From Litorimonas cladophorae (GTDB lineage: Bacteria; Pseudomonadota; Alphaproteobacteria; Caulobacterales; Maricaulaceae): a DNA stretch of 64,000 bases. The position numbers and the translations under genes were made by a program. The notes under the pieces were generated by a model. The model was not told the origin of the DNA and ran no database searches. It saw only the letters and a list, made by a program, of their open reading frames with translations. The DNA is taken from positions 930,001 through 994,000 of the forward strand of contig NZ_BMYV01000001.1 of the NCBI RefSeq assembly GCF_014652455.1, given 5' to 3'. Of the stretch, positions 38,824 through 49,019 are shown in pieces. How positions within the stretch are numbered: position 1 is the first letter of the stretch; each line of letters begins with the position of its first letter.

Positions 38824-41800
38824 ATGCGCCATTTTAAGACCCTCGCTCTCCGCAGTACGGCAACCGCCGCCCTGCTTGGCGCGCTTTCCTTTAGCGCTGC
38901 GGCTCAAGTCTCCGTCACTGACGATACGTCCGAGCAGATTCTAACCTCGACCGCAGGTGCGAATGGCGCACCGTCTGACGTCACCGTTGACGCGAGCGCC
39001 ACCGTCACAGTCGATAGTAGTCGCGCAGGTGTTGTTGTCGATTCCGACAATGCGCTAATTCTAGACGGCATCGTCACATCAGATGGTGTGAACGGATCGA
39101 CGGGTGTGGAGCTGCAAGGCGGTGACAACCGTTCATATACCCAAACCGGGTCGATTAGGCTCATCGAAGATTTCGAACCAACAGATACTGACGATGATCC
39201 CTTCACCGACGGCGGTTTCGCGGAAGGTGAAGGCCGCACAGGTATTTTGATCTCAGGGGCCTCCCCGTTTCGTGGGAATGTTGAGCTCGCCAGCACCTCT
39301 TCAATCACCGTTGAAGGCAATGATAGCTTCGGTATCAATTTGGCAAACACACCCATGATGACTGAAGGGCTGACCGGCAATCTCCTAACTGAAGGTCAAA
39401 TCAGCGTGGTGGGCGATCGGTCCATTGGTGCGAATTTGGCGTCTAACGTCATTGGTGACGTCACAAACAACGGCAGCATTACAGCCCGCGGTACAGACTC
39501 CCAAGCTTACGCCGTCAGCGGTGATATCCAAGGCGGGTTTGCAACGAGCGGCACGCTCAGCTCATCAGGGTTCAGATTTGCTCAACGCCCTAATTTCAGC
39601 GGTAGCGATAATTCCTTCGGTCGAGATGATTTGACCGCAGAAGATCTCGGCAATGCTGGATCAGCCCTCTCGATTTCGGGCGATGTGTCAGGCGGGATTC
39701 TGCTCAGCCAACGTTTTGTCGAAACCGTAGATGCTGATGGTAACCTGGTCACAAATGATGAGGGCGAGCAGCTCTTCACACTGGCTAGCACAAGCACAAT
39801 TTCGCAATTCGGATCGGCCCCTGCTGTTCTGATAAATGGGAATGGCGACCCCATTGCTGTGGGAATCGTAGCTGAGATTACCGACCCCAATGACGCTGAC
39901 TTTGACGAAAACCTGCAATATGGCTTTATCAATCAAGGGTCAGTCAGTGCCTCTGGCATCTATGATGATTTTGACGCGACCGCCATTTCCGTTGCCAACG
40001 TCACCTTTGAGGGCGGCATCCGAAACTCGGGCAATTTATCAGCGACGACATTCCGCGCACCGAATGCGACTGATTTGACAGATGGCGATGGTGTTGCGCG
40101 CGTTTTGGTTCTTGGTGATCAGGCAATCGCAGATCGGATCAATAATGCCGGCGTGATGATCGCGAGTGCATCAGAAGCGATAGACGAAATCTATTTTGAC
40201 AGAGCCAATATTGTCGCCCCTCAATCGCTTTTGGCCATTGGCATTGATATTGGCGAAGGCGCGTCTGTCACAGACCTCATTAACACGGGCGCGATCACAG
40301 CGCTTATCACGGGCCGCGACGGTACAGCCGTCGCTATTCGAGATGCGTCTGGGACACTTCGTACGCTGTCCAATACAGGTGCGATCGCAGCTCTTGGAAC
40401 ATCATCTGACACCTTGGGTGTAGAAGAAACAAGTTTTGATCTCATTGCTATCGACCTGAGTGCAGCTACCGTTGGTGCAACTCTCACACAATCCCAAAAC
40501 CCCGATGTGACATCGGCCCCTCTTATTCGCGGCGACCTGCGTTTCGGATCGGGCGACGATAGCTTGATCGCGAGCGCGGGCTCCATAACAGGCGACGTCG
40601 ATTTTGGTGGTGGTGCTGATACGCTAACACTGTCTGGTGGCACGGTATTTACAGGTGCTATTCAAAACACGGATAGTCTCGCATTATCCGTCACAGGCGG
40701 ATCGACGCTAGCGCTGGGAAGTGCAGATGAGATACAAGTCAGCAGCGCCCTTATCGATAGCACCTCCGTTTTCCGTCCGGTGATCAATGGCGCGACAGGC
40801 ACGGCCTCGACACTGACATCTACGGGCGACATCACTTTCGAAGCAGGATCGACCATCAATCCGATCCTAAATTCGATCGTCGGGACAAATACTTTATCCT
40901 ACACCTTGGCGAATGCGGGCAATCTCACGATTGGCGACCTAACATCGTTGGGCGCAGGCGACTCACCGTTCCTTTATCGAACGAGTTTAGGTTTGGCAGA
41001 CGACAACACACTGGTCGTGACCTTGGATCTGCGGAATCCGACTGAGTCTATTGAGGCCGGAGGATTGGGCTTGGATCAAGTCCAAGCCGCGGCCTTTGGT
41101 CAAGTTGTTGATGGCGTATTCCAAAACGGCGCTGTAATGGAAGCCCTTGCCAGCACTGCGACGCTGGGTAACGCATTTTCGAACATCACGGATGCAAATG
41201 ATTTTTACGCGGCGTATAATCAAATTTTGCCTGAATTCTCAGGCGCAGCGCATCAATTTGTTCTCGCTAATGTGGACGGGGCCGTCGGCGCAGTTGGTAA
41301 CCACTTAGACGCCACACGACGATCCCCTGACAAACCAGGCGGGGCATGGATTCAAGAATTTTTCTACTTTGCAGACCGCGAACGCGCTGGAAATTCAGAA
41401 CAATATCGCGGGACGGGTTTCGGCTTCGCAGGCGGGATCGACACATCGTTCGGCCCGTTCCACGCCGTCGGCGTTAATGCAGGATTTGCGAGCACAGAGG
41501 TTGAAGATGTGGTCGGAATCGATGATCCATTGGACGTCAAAACTTACCAACTTGGCGCCTATGCTGGATATGAAAGCAACGGGTTTAATTTCGATGTCTT
41601 TGGTGGCGTCGGCCACAATGAATTCGAGCAAAACCGTCGTGTCATCGTCGGCGACTTCGGCGGCGTTGCGAATGCAGATTGGAGCGGGCTGCACGCAAAT
41701 GGCGCGGTCCGCGCAGGATATACGCTACCCATAAGCGAAAAATTCTGGGCCCGTCCAAGCCTGTCCGTAGACTACCTTTATTTGAATGAATATGGTCACA

Positions 41801-42192
41801 CCGACAGCGGAACACAGGGCATTCGCCTTCGTGTTGACGGTCGCCGGACCGAGACGGCTGCTGCAACAGCGATGCTGAACGTTGGCGCAAAGTTCCAAGG
41901 TAAACGTACTTGGCTCCGACCTTCTGTTCGGGTGGGCTATCGGAATGAATTTATCTCTGATCCGACGGAGACATCCTTCCGGTTTACGGGACTGCAAAAT
42001 GCTGACGGAGAGTTATTTGACTCAGAATTGGCGCGTTTGAGAGCTTTCGCAATGCCAGATCAAGGCATTATCCTCGGCTTTACAATGGCCGCAGGCTCGC
42101 AATACTCATCTATCGGCTTTGACTTTGATAGTGACATCCGAGATGGCTTTATCCGACATACGGGCCGTGTCGTCATTCGTTTGCTCTTCTAG
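38824..42192 (+). CDS. Autotransporter (type Va secretion) with beta-helix-like passenger
   Basis: A 1122-residue protein. The signal peptide ends at SFSAAAQ. Residues about 30-780 are Thr/Ser/Gly/Asp-rich with short repeating units such as GxVTNxGxIxA and SGDVSGG, as in beta-helical passengers with 'N-x-G-x-I' rungs. Residues about 840-1122 form the autotransporter beta-domain, starting near GGAWIQEFFYFADRER and ending in the C-terminal aromatic pattern VIRLLF. It probably displays a surface adhesin or S-layer-like structure. I see no protease triad. It is followed by glnE 7 bp after its stop. Confidence 0.9.
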   Translation: MRHFKTLALRSTATAALLGALSFSAAAQVSVTDDTSEQILTSTAGANGAPSDVTVDASATVTVDSSRAGVVVDSDNALILDGIVTSDGVNGSTGVELQGGDNRSYTQTGSIRLIEDFEPTDTDDDPFTDGGFAEGEGRTGILISGASPFRGNVELASTSSITVEGNDSFGINLANTPMMTEGLTGNLLTEGQISVVGDRSIGANLASNVIGDVTNNGSITARGTDSQAYAVSGDIQGGFATSGTLSSSGFRFAQRPNFSGSDNSFGRDDLTAEDLGNAGSALSISGDVSGGILLSQRFVETVDADGNLVTNDEGEQLFTLASTSTISQFGSAPAVLINGNGDPIAVGIVAEITDPNDADFDENLQYGFINQGSVSASGIYDDFDATAISVANVTFEGGIRNSGNLSATTFRAPNATDLTDGDGVARVLVLGDQAIADRINNAGVMIASASEAIDEIYFDRANIVAPQSLLAIGIDIGEGASVTDLINTGAITALITGRDGTAVAIRDASGTLRTLSNTGAIAALGTSSDTLGVEETSFDLIAIDLSAATVGATLTQSQNPDVTSAPLIRGDLRFGSGDDSLIASAGSITGDVDFGGGADTLTLSGGTVFTGAIQNTDSLALSVTGGSTLALGSADEIQVSSALIDSTSVFRPVINGATGTASTLTSTGDITFEAGSTINPILNSIVGTNTLSYTLANAGNLTIGDLTSLGAGDSPFLYRTSLGLADDNTLVVTLDLRNPTESIEAGGLGLDQVQAAAFGQVVDGVFQNGAVMEALASTATLGNAFSNITDANDFYAAYNQILPEFSGAAHQFVLANVDGAVGAVGNHLDATRRSPDKPGGAWIQEFFYFADRERAGNSEQYRGTGFGFAGGIDTSFGPFHAVGVNAGFASTEVEDVVGIDDPLDVKTYQLGAYAGYESNGFNFDVFGGVGHNEFEQNRRVIVGDFGGVANADWSGLHANGAVRAGYTLPISEKFWARPSLSVDYLYLNEYGHTDSGTQGIRLRVDGRRTETAAATAMLNVGAKFQGKRTWLRPSVRVGYRNEFISDPTETSFRFTGLQNADGELFDSELARLRAFAMPDQGIILGFTMAAGSQYSSIGFDFDSDIRDGFIRHTGRVVIRLLF

Positions 42193-42199
42193 GACATTA

Positions 42200-44755
42200 A
42201 TGCCCGCAGCTTTTTCCAATGAAGCGCTGCGGCAAAACCCCTATTTGAGTGACCTTGCAGAGCGCTTCCCTAATTCCGAAACCTTAGAGGGCCTGCATTC
42301 CCGCTTAGCAACCGCTGAGGCAGAGGACCTGCCCCAGATCAAAGGGCAATTTTCTTTAGGATTTGCCCGCACCCACTTTCAAGATTTTGACGATATGGGG
42401 CGAACGTGGACGGTTTTCGCCGATGCCACTATTGATCGCGCGTTGCAGTTAGCTTGGCAAATCGTGGGCAAACGCCACAAGTTGGTGTTACCCGAAACGA
42501 GTGTGCCCGGATTATTTATTTTAGGACTTGGGAAGCTCGGAGGCTTTGATCTCAACTTCTCGTCCGACATTGACCTGATTGCGTTTTATGATGCCGAAAC
42601 CCTGCCCGTACCAGCGCATAAGGGGCAGGCTTACATTGCATCGGAAGTTTGCAAACGCCTGACGCAAATTCTCCAACCGCGAAATGCGCCCGATTTTGTT
42701 TGGCGTGTGGACTGGAGGTTACGGCCCGAAAGTTCAGGGACAGGCTTAGCTATAAGTTCTGCCAAAGCAGAGACTTTCTACTTTTTCCGCTCACTGCCCT
42801 GGCATCGTCTGGCGCTTATGAAGGCGCGGGTCGTCGCGGGAGATGTGGAGGCGGGTCAAGCGCTCTTAAATCGTTTGGAACCGTTTATCTGGCGTCGAAA
42901 TTTGGATTTCACGACTTTGGATGAACTTGCTGCGCTGAAGACGCGGATCAACAATGAGCACCCCGGTCTGGAAACAGAACGCGCGGCGCCCGACCCGATT
43001 ACAGACGCCGCAGTGGGCTTCAATTTAAAACTAGGTCGCGGTGGGATTCGCGAGATAGAATTTATCGCAAATGCACAACAGCTTATCCATGGCGGTAAAC
43101 GCCCGGATTTGCGGGTCACGAACACTCGCGCGGCCCTGTCAAACTTGGCCCAAACTGAACTAATCACACAACAGGATGCGGATGAACTGCGGGCGCACTA
43201 CGCCTATTTCCGCAAGGTGGAAAATGCGGTCCAAATGTTTAGAAATGAGCAGACACACATTATTCCAGACGGTGATGCAAACGTCGCAATGCGCGCGTTA
43301 ATCGGGGATCCCGAAAATTTCGACAAAGAAATTTCGACGCGGCGGCAAGAAGTTCACGCTCGGTTCTCAACACTGTTTAGAGACAATGCCCAAACGGAAA
43401 AAACGACCAACCTCTCGACTCTAGACGAGCACGCGACACTGATTGCGCGCAGTTGGACTCGCGGATTCCAGGACCATGGCGTCCCTGCGACGTCGCGGCA
43501 TAAATATCAGGAGCTGGGTCACAATTTGGTGGCTCGTGTCCAGCGTTTAGATCGCCCTGACGCTTTTGAACGGATCGACAGCTTCCTCAAACAACTGGGT
43601 CGTTCCGAGCAATATTTCGCGTTGCTGTCTCGACATCCAGACCTATTGGACAAATTGGTGAGCCCCCTCCTCCACAGTCCACATATGAGCGAGATTTTGG
43701 CGCAATCTCCCCATATCATCGATATTTTCTTATCGCCCGAAGACTCCGAATTGCGAGAGCAATCCGAATTTGTGTTGACGTCGCCCGACTACGAACATCG
43801 ATTGGAGGCGTTGCGTCGTTTTGTGAACGAGCAACTTTTTCTAAATTACACGCATTTTCTTGACGGAAAAACGACGGCGAGAGGGCTGCAACAAAAACTA
43901 ACCGACATCGCCGAAGAAACTTTAACGCTATCGCTCCGAATTGTCGCTGATGACTTAGAGGTGGAGTCCATCCCGATGACCATTTTGGGACTCGGGAAAA
44001 TGGGCACCCGCGCAATGGGGCCGAAAAGCGACCTGGACCTGATTTTCCTATTTGCCGACGACTGTGACCCTGATTTGGCCGCCAAAGCTGTTCGCCGAAT
44101 GCGCACGACCTTGACCACCAAATTGCGAGAAGGAATCGCATATGAGCTAGATACGCGGCTTCGCCCGTCTGGGCGCTCAGGCCCCCCGGCTGTAAAACTT
44201 TCTGCCTTTCATGACCATCACATGAACCGCGCCCATAGTTGGGAGCACATCGCGTTGGCCCCTGCGCGTATTGTTGGAGGCGACGAAGTTCTCGGGTCGA
44301 AAGTCATGGCCATCAAGAAAGAAATTTTGACACGCCCTAGAGACACGGCTGCCTTTAAAGCTGACGCTTACGTTATGTTTCAACGCTTAGCCGAAGAACG
44401 CCTTAAGGAAACGCCGCCCGACATCTGGCGAACCAAGCTACGCCGTGGCGGCTTAATGGAAGCCGACTACATACATGCATGTTTCGACGTTTTGGCCGTC
44501 AAACCTCCGACCGAATTGGCTCCAATCATGGAGAATTGGAACGAATCTATTATCTGGGAACGACTGCTGGGACTGACGGGAAAACCCGTCTCAGAAACGC
44601 CCGCCCGTTTTGCGCAAAAAATTTCGATCGAAACATTGCCCCAGCTTTGGGCAGAGCAGGACAAGATGATTAAAGAACTTACTGCCAAGTTCTTTGCCGA
44701 TCAAAAAATGTCTAAATCTCCAGCACCCGGGCCCGTGATTTGGCGGAAACCTTGA
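42200..44755 (+). CDS. glnE: Glutamine synthetase adenylyltransferase/deadenylase
   Basis: ATG 42200 with AGGA at 42191-42194 gives 851 residues. Two nucleotidyltransferase domains are present: the deadenylating one with GLGKLGGFDLNFSSDIDL near residue 109, and the adenylating one with GLGKMGTRAMGPKSDLDL near 596, each with the metal-binding Asp pair (DID, DLD). GlnE modifies glutamine synthetase in response to PII and glutamine. It is shorter than E. coli GlnE (946 residues), with about 50 residues missing before the first domain. The Shine-Dalgarno overlaps the autotransporter stop, so the two may be co-transcribed despite unrelated roles. Confidence 0.94.
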   Translation: MPAAFSNEALRQNPYLSDLAERFPNSETLEGLHSRLATAEAEDLPQIKGQFSLGFARTHFQDFDDMGRTWTVFADATIDRALQLAWQIVGKRHKLVLPETSVPGLFILGLGKLGGFDLNFSSDIDLIAFYDAETLPVPAHKGQAYIASEVCKRLTQILQPRNAPDFVWRVDWRLRPESSGTGLAISSAKAETFYFFRSLPWHRLALMKARVVAGDVEAGQALLNRLEPFIWRRNLDFTTLDELAALKTRINNEHPGLETERAAPDPITDAAVGFNLKLGRGGIREIEFIANAQQLIHGGKRPDLRVTNTRAALSNLAQTELITQQDADELRAHYAYFRKVENAVQMFRNEQTHIIPDGDANVAMRALIGDPENFDKEISTRRQEVHARFSTLFRDNAQTEKTTNLSTLDEHATLIARSWTRGFQDHGVPATSRHKYQELGHNLVARVQRLDRPDAFERIDSFLKQLGRSEQYFALLSRHPDLLDKLVSPLLHSPHMSEILAQSPHIIDIFLSPEDSELREQSEFVLTSPDYEHRLEALRRFVNEQLFLNYTHFLDGKTTARGLQQKLTDIAEETLTLSLRIVADDLEVESIPMTILGLGKMGTRAMGPKSDLDLIFLFADDCDPDLAAKAVRRMRTTLTTKLREGIAYELDTRLRPSGRSGPPAVKLSAFHDHHMNRAHSWEHIALAPARIVGGDEVLGSKVMAIKKEILTRPRDTAAFKADAYVMFQRLAEERLKETPPDIWRTKLRRGGLMEADYIHACFDVLAVKPPTELAPIMENWNESIIWERLLGLTGKPVSETPARFAQKISIETLPQLWAEQDKMIKELTAKFFADQKMSKSPAPGPVIWRKP

Positions 44756-44788
44756 CAAAATGTCCTTCTGCTAATCTGCCCCAGATGA

Positions 44789-44816
44789 TTGACACGCCCT
44801 TCAACAGCCGTAACAC
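44789..44816 (+). promoter_or_regulatory. Possible promoter of the S9 peptidase gene
   Basis: TTGACA at 44789-44794 and a weak -10, TAACAC, at 44811-44816 are 16 nt apart and lie about 30 nt before the ATG. Another TTGACA at 44752 has no -10 at suitable spacing. Confidence 0.3.
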
Positions 44817-44842
44817 TTTTCCTAGTTATTTTGGAGTATGAT

Positions 44843-46837
44843 ATGAAAACGAGGTTTCTTGGATCTTGCTTAGCCGCAATTGCCTTGGTTCTGACACCAA
44901 CCACCGCATTCGCAAAAAAGAAGGACGATTCAAAATACGATCGTCCGTATGACAAATTTTTTGAGCGGCCAATGATGTGGTCTGCGTCTCTCTCGCCAGA
45001 TGGAACCCATCTTGCCATGGCGCGCCGTGACAAAGACGATAATAACTTCATCATTATCCAAGACTTAAAAAACCCGAATGCGCAACCCACAGGTATTAAC
45101 TTGGGCGATGAGCTAGAAGTCCAATGGGTTGATTGGGCCAATGACAACCGCGTTCTCTATTCGGTTTTCAAACCATGGAGAGGCACGCTGAACAGCCGCC
45201 CGATCATTCGGATGTTCGGCATGGATAAAGACGGTAAAAACAATCTTCTGTTCTTTAAAAATAACAAACAAATCAGCCGTTCTCAGGTTATTCAATCTCC
45301 CGTATCATTTATACCTAACGACCCAGACCATGTGATGGTCCCAGTGCAAATTGGCGACGATCTTGATGTCCTAAAAGTCAACGTCAAAACAGGAAAGTCG
45401 AGCCTCGCGGCCAAGGGGTCATCTGGCACCCGCGGCTGGCTTGCCGATATTAATGGCAACGCGGCTTTCTACATCACAGTGACTGACAATGGTTCGACCC
45501 TGAACTATTACTCACGCATTCCAGGCACGAACGGCAAAAATGCCAAGTTCCAACTCGCGAAGACTGTGCGACGCGATACGACCTCAAACTCGACAAACTT
45601 AGATTTCGCCCCAGTAGGCCCGGCTGCAAGCCCTACGCAATATTACGTTATTGCGCGCCCTGGTGATGCAAACTTTGCCGGCGTCCATTTGTATGATTTC
45701 GAGCAGAACAAATTTATCAAAGAAGTCTTCACACCACCAAACTCCGATATCGTTTCCGCTCTTATTGACGAAAGAACCGGTACATTCGAGGGCGCAACAT
45801 ATCTTGAGAAAGGCCGCGTCCGCTACAAGATGGCGAGCAAACGAGATCAAGCCCATATCAAAGCGCTCGAACAATATTTCGGAGACGGCGTTGTGCCGCG
45901 CATTCTCGGCGTGAGTACGGATAAGAACGAAATGTTGTTTTCGGCCAGTGGTCCCGGTCAGGCGCCGACCTATCACGTCTATGACAAATCTGAGGTTTAC
46001 GCCCGAGAAGTCGGCAAACAAATGCCAGAGCTTGAGTCTTACGGCGTGGGGGAAATCGTAACGTATAAAGCCCGCGATGGCTTGGAGCTTTACGGTTACC
46101 TCTCCCAACCGAAGAACCTCAAACCGGGCGAAAAAGCGCCCTTGATCATGTTCCCGCATGGTGGACCTGAATCCAGATCCGATTTTAGGTACAGCTTCAT
46201 TGTCCAAATGCTGAACTGGAAAGGCTATTCTGTCTTTGAACCAAACTTCCGCGGGTCAACGGGTCGTGGACTTGAGTTCGCCGACAAAGGTCGTCGTCAG
46301 TGGGGTAAAGCGATGCAAAATGACGTCGATGATGGGTTTGCTCATCTCGTCGCCCAAGGTATCGCTGACAAAGATAAAGCTTGTATCATGGGCTTCTCTT
46401 ACGGCGGTTATGCGGCATTAGCCGCGGCGACGCTGACACCTAACCAGTATCAATGTGTGGTCGCAGGGGCCGCTCCTGCTGATCTTTTCCAAATGCTTCG
46501 CTCTGAAAAGAGCAAAGGCGAATTTGGTTATAATTATTGGACACGTCACATCGGTCACATGACGGATGACGCCCAAGACATCATCCAAGTCTCACCCGCT
46601 CAGCTTGCGGCCAATATTGACGATCCGATGTTAATTCATCACGGCGACAGAGACTTTATCGTGCCTTTCGAACAAGGTGAGATCATGGTCGAAGCGATGG
46701 AAGAAGCCGGCAAGGACGTCACGTTCATTAAGATGAATGACATCGGGCATTCTTGGCCAACTGAAAAAGATGAAGTTCGCAATGAGTTCTTCGACGCCCT
46801 CCTCGCTTTCTTCGATGAACATTTGCCAGCGAAGTAA
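44843..46837 (+). CDS. S9 family prolyl oligopeptidase-like peptidase, exported
   Basis: ATG 44843 with TTGGAG at 44831-44836 gives 664 residues; the longer frame would bury the signal peptide (LVLTPTTAFA). Residues about 50-390 look like the beta-propeller of S9 enzymes, and the C-terminal alpha/beta-hydrolase has the nucleophile in GFSYGGYAAL, with Asp in HGDRDFIVP and His in DIGHSW. It should cleave short peptides in the periplasm. Such enzymes often supply amino acids from oligopeptides brought in by TonB receptors. A terminator follows. Confidence 0.92.
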   Translation: MKTRFLGSCLAAIALVLTPTTAFAKKKDDSKYDRPYDKFFERPMMWSASLSPDGTHLAMARRDKDDNNFIIIQDLKNPNAQPTGINLGDELEVQWVDWANDNRVLYSVFKPWRGTLNSRPIIRMFGMDKDGKNNLLFFKNNKQISRSQVIQSPVSFIPNDPDHVMVPVQIGDDLDVLKVNVKTGKSSLAAKGSSGTRGWLADINGNAAFYITVTDNGSTLNYYSRIPGTNGKNAKFQLAKTVRRDTTSNSTNLDFAPVGPAASPTQYYVIARPGDANFAGVHLYDFEQNKFIKEVFTPPNSDIVSALIDERTGTFEGATYLEKGRVRYKMASKRDQAHIKALEQYFGDGVVPRILGVSTDKNEMLFSASGPGQAPTYHVYDKSEVYAREVGKQMPELESYGVGEIVTYKARDGLELYGYLSQPKNLKPGEKAPLIMFPHGGPESRSDFRYSFIVQMLNWKGYSVFEPNFRGSTGRGLEFADKGRRQWGKAMQNDVDDGFAHLVAQGIADKDKACIMGFSYGGYAALAAATLTPNQYQCVVAGAAPADLFQMLRSEKSKGEFGYNYWTRHIGHMTDDAQDIIQVSPAQLAANIDDPMLIHHGDRDFIVPFEQGEIMVEAMEEAGKDVTFIKMNDIGHSWPTEKDEVRNEFFDALLAFFDEHLPAK

Positions 46838-46862
46838 GAGCGTGCTCTAGAAATGAGTATCC

Positions 46863-46888
46863 AAACCGGCCGAAAGGCCGGTTTTTTT
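46863..46888 (+). terminator. Intrinsic terminator after S9 peptidase
   Basis: AAACCGGCC (46863-46871) and GGCCGGTTT (46876-46884) form a 9-bp stem with a GAAA tetraloop and seven T residues at 46882-46888. Confidence 0.93.
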
Positions 46889-47015
46889 ATGCCCGCGGCC
46901 CTGGGATTCTATAACTCATGTGTAAAACCCAAGTTTAGCTATGGAAAACGCCTTGCGAGCCACGCAAATCACCTCATATTAGGTTTCAATCTCAGAGGAA
47001 CGAAACTCGAACTTT

Positions 47016-49019
47016 ATGGCCACTGCCAAGAAAAAAGACCTCTTCGCTGGTAAAAGCGGCGATGAAGCCCAAGACAATTATAACGCTAGCTCCATCGAAG
47101 TTCTGGAGGGCTTAGAGCCCGTTCGTCTGCGCCCAGGTATGTATATCGGTGGCACGGATGATCGCGCCCTGCACCATCTCTTCGCAGAGGTGATTGATAA
47201 CTCAATGGACGAAGCGGTCGCAGGCCACGCGACACGGATCGAAATTGAATTGGATGCCGAGGGCTACATCTCTGTGACGGATAATGGACGCGGCATTCCA
47301 ATCGGTCCTCACCCGAAGTTCCCAGAGAAATCAGCGCTCGAAGTCATTCTCACAGAACTTCATTCAGGCGGTAAATTCTCAAACAAAGCGTATGAAACTT
47401 CGGGCGGCCTTCATGGGGTTGGCGTCTCCGTTGTAAACGCGCTCTCCGACGTACTGGAAGTCGAAGTCGCGCGGAATAAAACTTTGCACGCCATGCGATT
47501 TGAACGCGGCAAACCGATTGGCAAAATCAGGAATATGGGCCCGATTAACAATCGTCGCGGCACTAAATTTCGATTTCACCCCGACGCTGAGATTTTTGGC
47601 AAGTCCCTACAATTCCGCGCGATCAAACTTTTCAACATGTCGCGCGCCAAAGCTTACTTGCAGCCCGGTGTCGAAATTCGCTGGAAATGCGCGCCGGAAA
47701 GACTCAAAAACTCACCCGAAGTCCCTGAACAAGCGGTCTTCCATTTCCCCGGTGGATTGGCGGATTATCTCGCCGAAACGCTGGGGACCAAAGCCACAAT
47801 TACTGAAACCCTTTTCGCCGGAAAGTCCAAGAAAGACACGGGTCACGGACGGGTCGAATGGGCCGTCAGTTGGTCACCAGAGGGCTTTGGCGAAGCTGAC
47901 AGCTTCGTGCGCTCATATTGTAACACAGTTCCCACTCCCGGTGGCGGCACGCATGAAGCGGGCCTGCGCGCGGCAATCACCAAAGGCTTACGCGCCTATG
48001 CTGACCTAACGGGAATGGGCAAAAAGGTCAGTCACGTCACACCCGATGATGTTATGTTTGGCGCTGGCGCCCTGATTTCTGTCTTTATCAAAAGCCCGGA
48101 ATTTCAAGGTCAAACCAAAGACAGACTATCGAATTCAGAAGCCACGCGTTTGGTTGAAACTGCGATGCGGGACCAATTCGATCATTGGCTTGTTAGCAGC
48201 CCAAAGGATGCAACCCTCCTGCTTGAGTGGGCGATTGAACGCGCCGATGAGCGGGTCAAGCGGCGCAAAGCGCGCGACGTCAAACGGAAGTCGGCGACCA
48301 AGCGATTACGCCTCCCCGGAAAACTCGCCGACTGTTCCCGCAAGGGCAGCGACGACACTGAAATTTTCATCGTCGAAGGGGACTCCGCGGGAGGCTCCGC
48401 CAAGCAAGCGCGCAGTCGTGAAACACAAGCGATCCTGCCGTTGAAGGGTAAAATCCTCAACGTCGAGAGCGCGACGATGGAAAAAATCCAGCGCAATAAT
48501 GAAATTAACGACCTCTCCGTCGCTCTCGGCGTTGGGCTTGGTAAAAAATTTGACGTCGACGATCTACGCTACGAACGCGTGGTCATCATGACCGATGCGG
48601 ACGTCGATGGTGCGCATATCGCGGCCCTTCTGATCACATTCTTCTATCGCTACACACCTGGCCTGATTGAAGCGGGGCGTCTCTACATGGCGATGCCACC
48701 GCTCTACAAAATGACCCAAGGCAATAAGACAATTTACGCTGTGGATGATGAGCATCGCGAGGAGCTCACACGCACAGAATTCTCGGGCAAAGGTAAGATT
48801 GATATTGGGCGCTTCAAGGGCCTGGGTGAGATGAACCCGGCCCAATTGAAGGTCACGACAATGGATCCAAAGACGCGAACCTTGGCCCGCATCACGCTTG
48901 ACGCGGATGAGATGGCCACGACCGAAAGCCTCGTTGAAACCCTGATGGGGAAACGATCCGAGCTGCGTTACGAATATATCCAAGAACATGCGAAATTTGT
49001 TGAAGACGTCGATATTTGA
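47016..49019 (+). CDS. parE: DNA topoisomerase IV subunit B
   Basis: A 667-residue type IIA subunit. The GHKL ATPase has EVIDNSMDEAVAGHA, TDNGRGIPIG and GLHGVGVSVVNALSD; the TOPRIM domain has the EGDSAGGSAKQ motif and DADVDGAHI. Residues such as the short C-terminal region fit ParE rather than GyrB. It decatenates chromosomes together with ParC, which is not encoded here. Its stop overlaps the next start (TGATG). Confidence 0.93.
   Translation: MATAKKKDLFAGKSGDEAQDNYNASSIEVLEGLEPVRLRPGMYIGGTDDRALHHLFAEVIDNSMDEAVAGHATRIEIELDAEGYISVTDNGRGIPIGPHPKFPEKSALEVILTELHSGGKFSNKAYETSGGLHGVGVSVVNALSDVLEVEVARNKTLHAMRFERGKPIGKIRNMGPINNRRGTKFRFHPDAEIFGKSLQFRAIKLFNMSRAKAYLQPGVEIRWKCAPERLKNSPEVPEQAVFHFPGGLADYLAETLGTKATITETLFAGKSKKDTGHGRVEWAVSWSPEGFGEADSFVRSYCNTVPTPGGGTHEAGLRAAITKGLRAYADLTGMGKKVSHVTPDDVMFGAGALISVFIKSPEFQGQTKDRLSNSEATRLVETAMRDQFDHWLVSSPKDATLLLEWAIERADERVKRRKARDVKRKSATKRLRLPGKLADCSRKGSDDTEIFIVEGDSAGGSAKQARSRETQAILPLKGKILNVESATMEKIQRNNEINDLSVALGVGLGKKFDVDDLRYERVVIMTDADVDGAHIAALLITFFYRYTPGLIEAGRLYMAMPPLYKMTQGNKTIYAVDDEHREELTRTEFSGKGKIDIGRFKGLGEMNPAQLKVTTMDPKTRTLARITLDADEMATTESLVETLMGKRSELRYEYIQEHAKFVEDVDI

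Noticed and set aside
44752-44777. TTGACA with TAATCT as a promoter at the glnE end
   Set aside because: The spacing between the hexamers is 14 nt, too short for sigma-70; the TTGACA at 44789 is slightly better.
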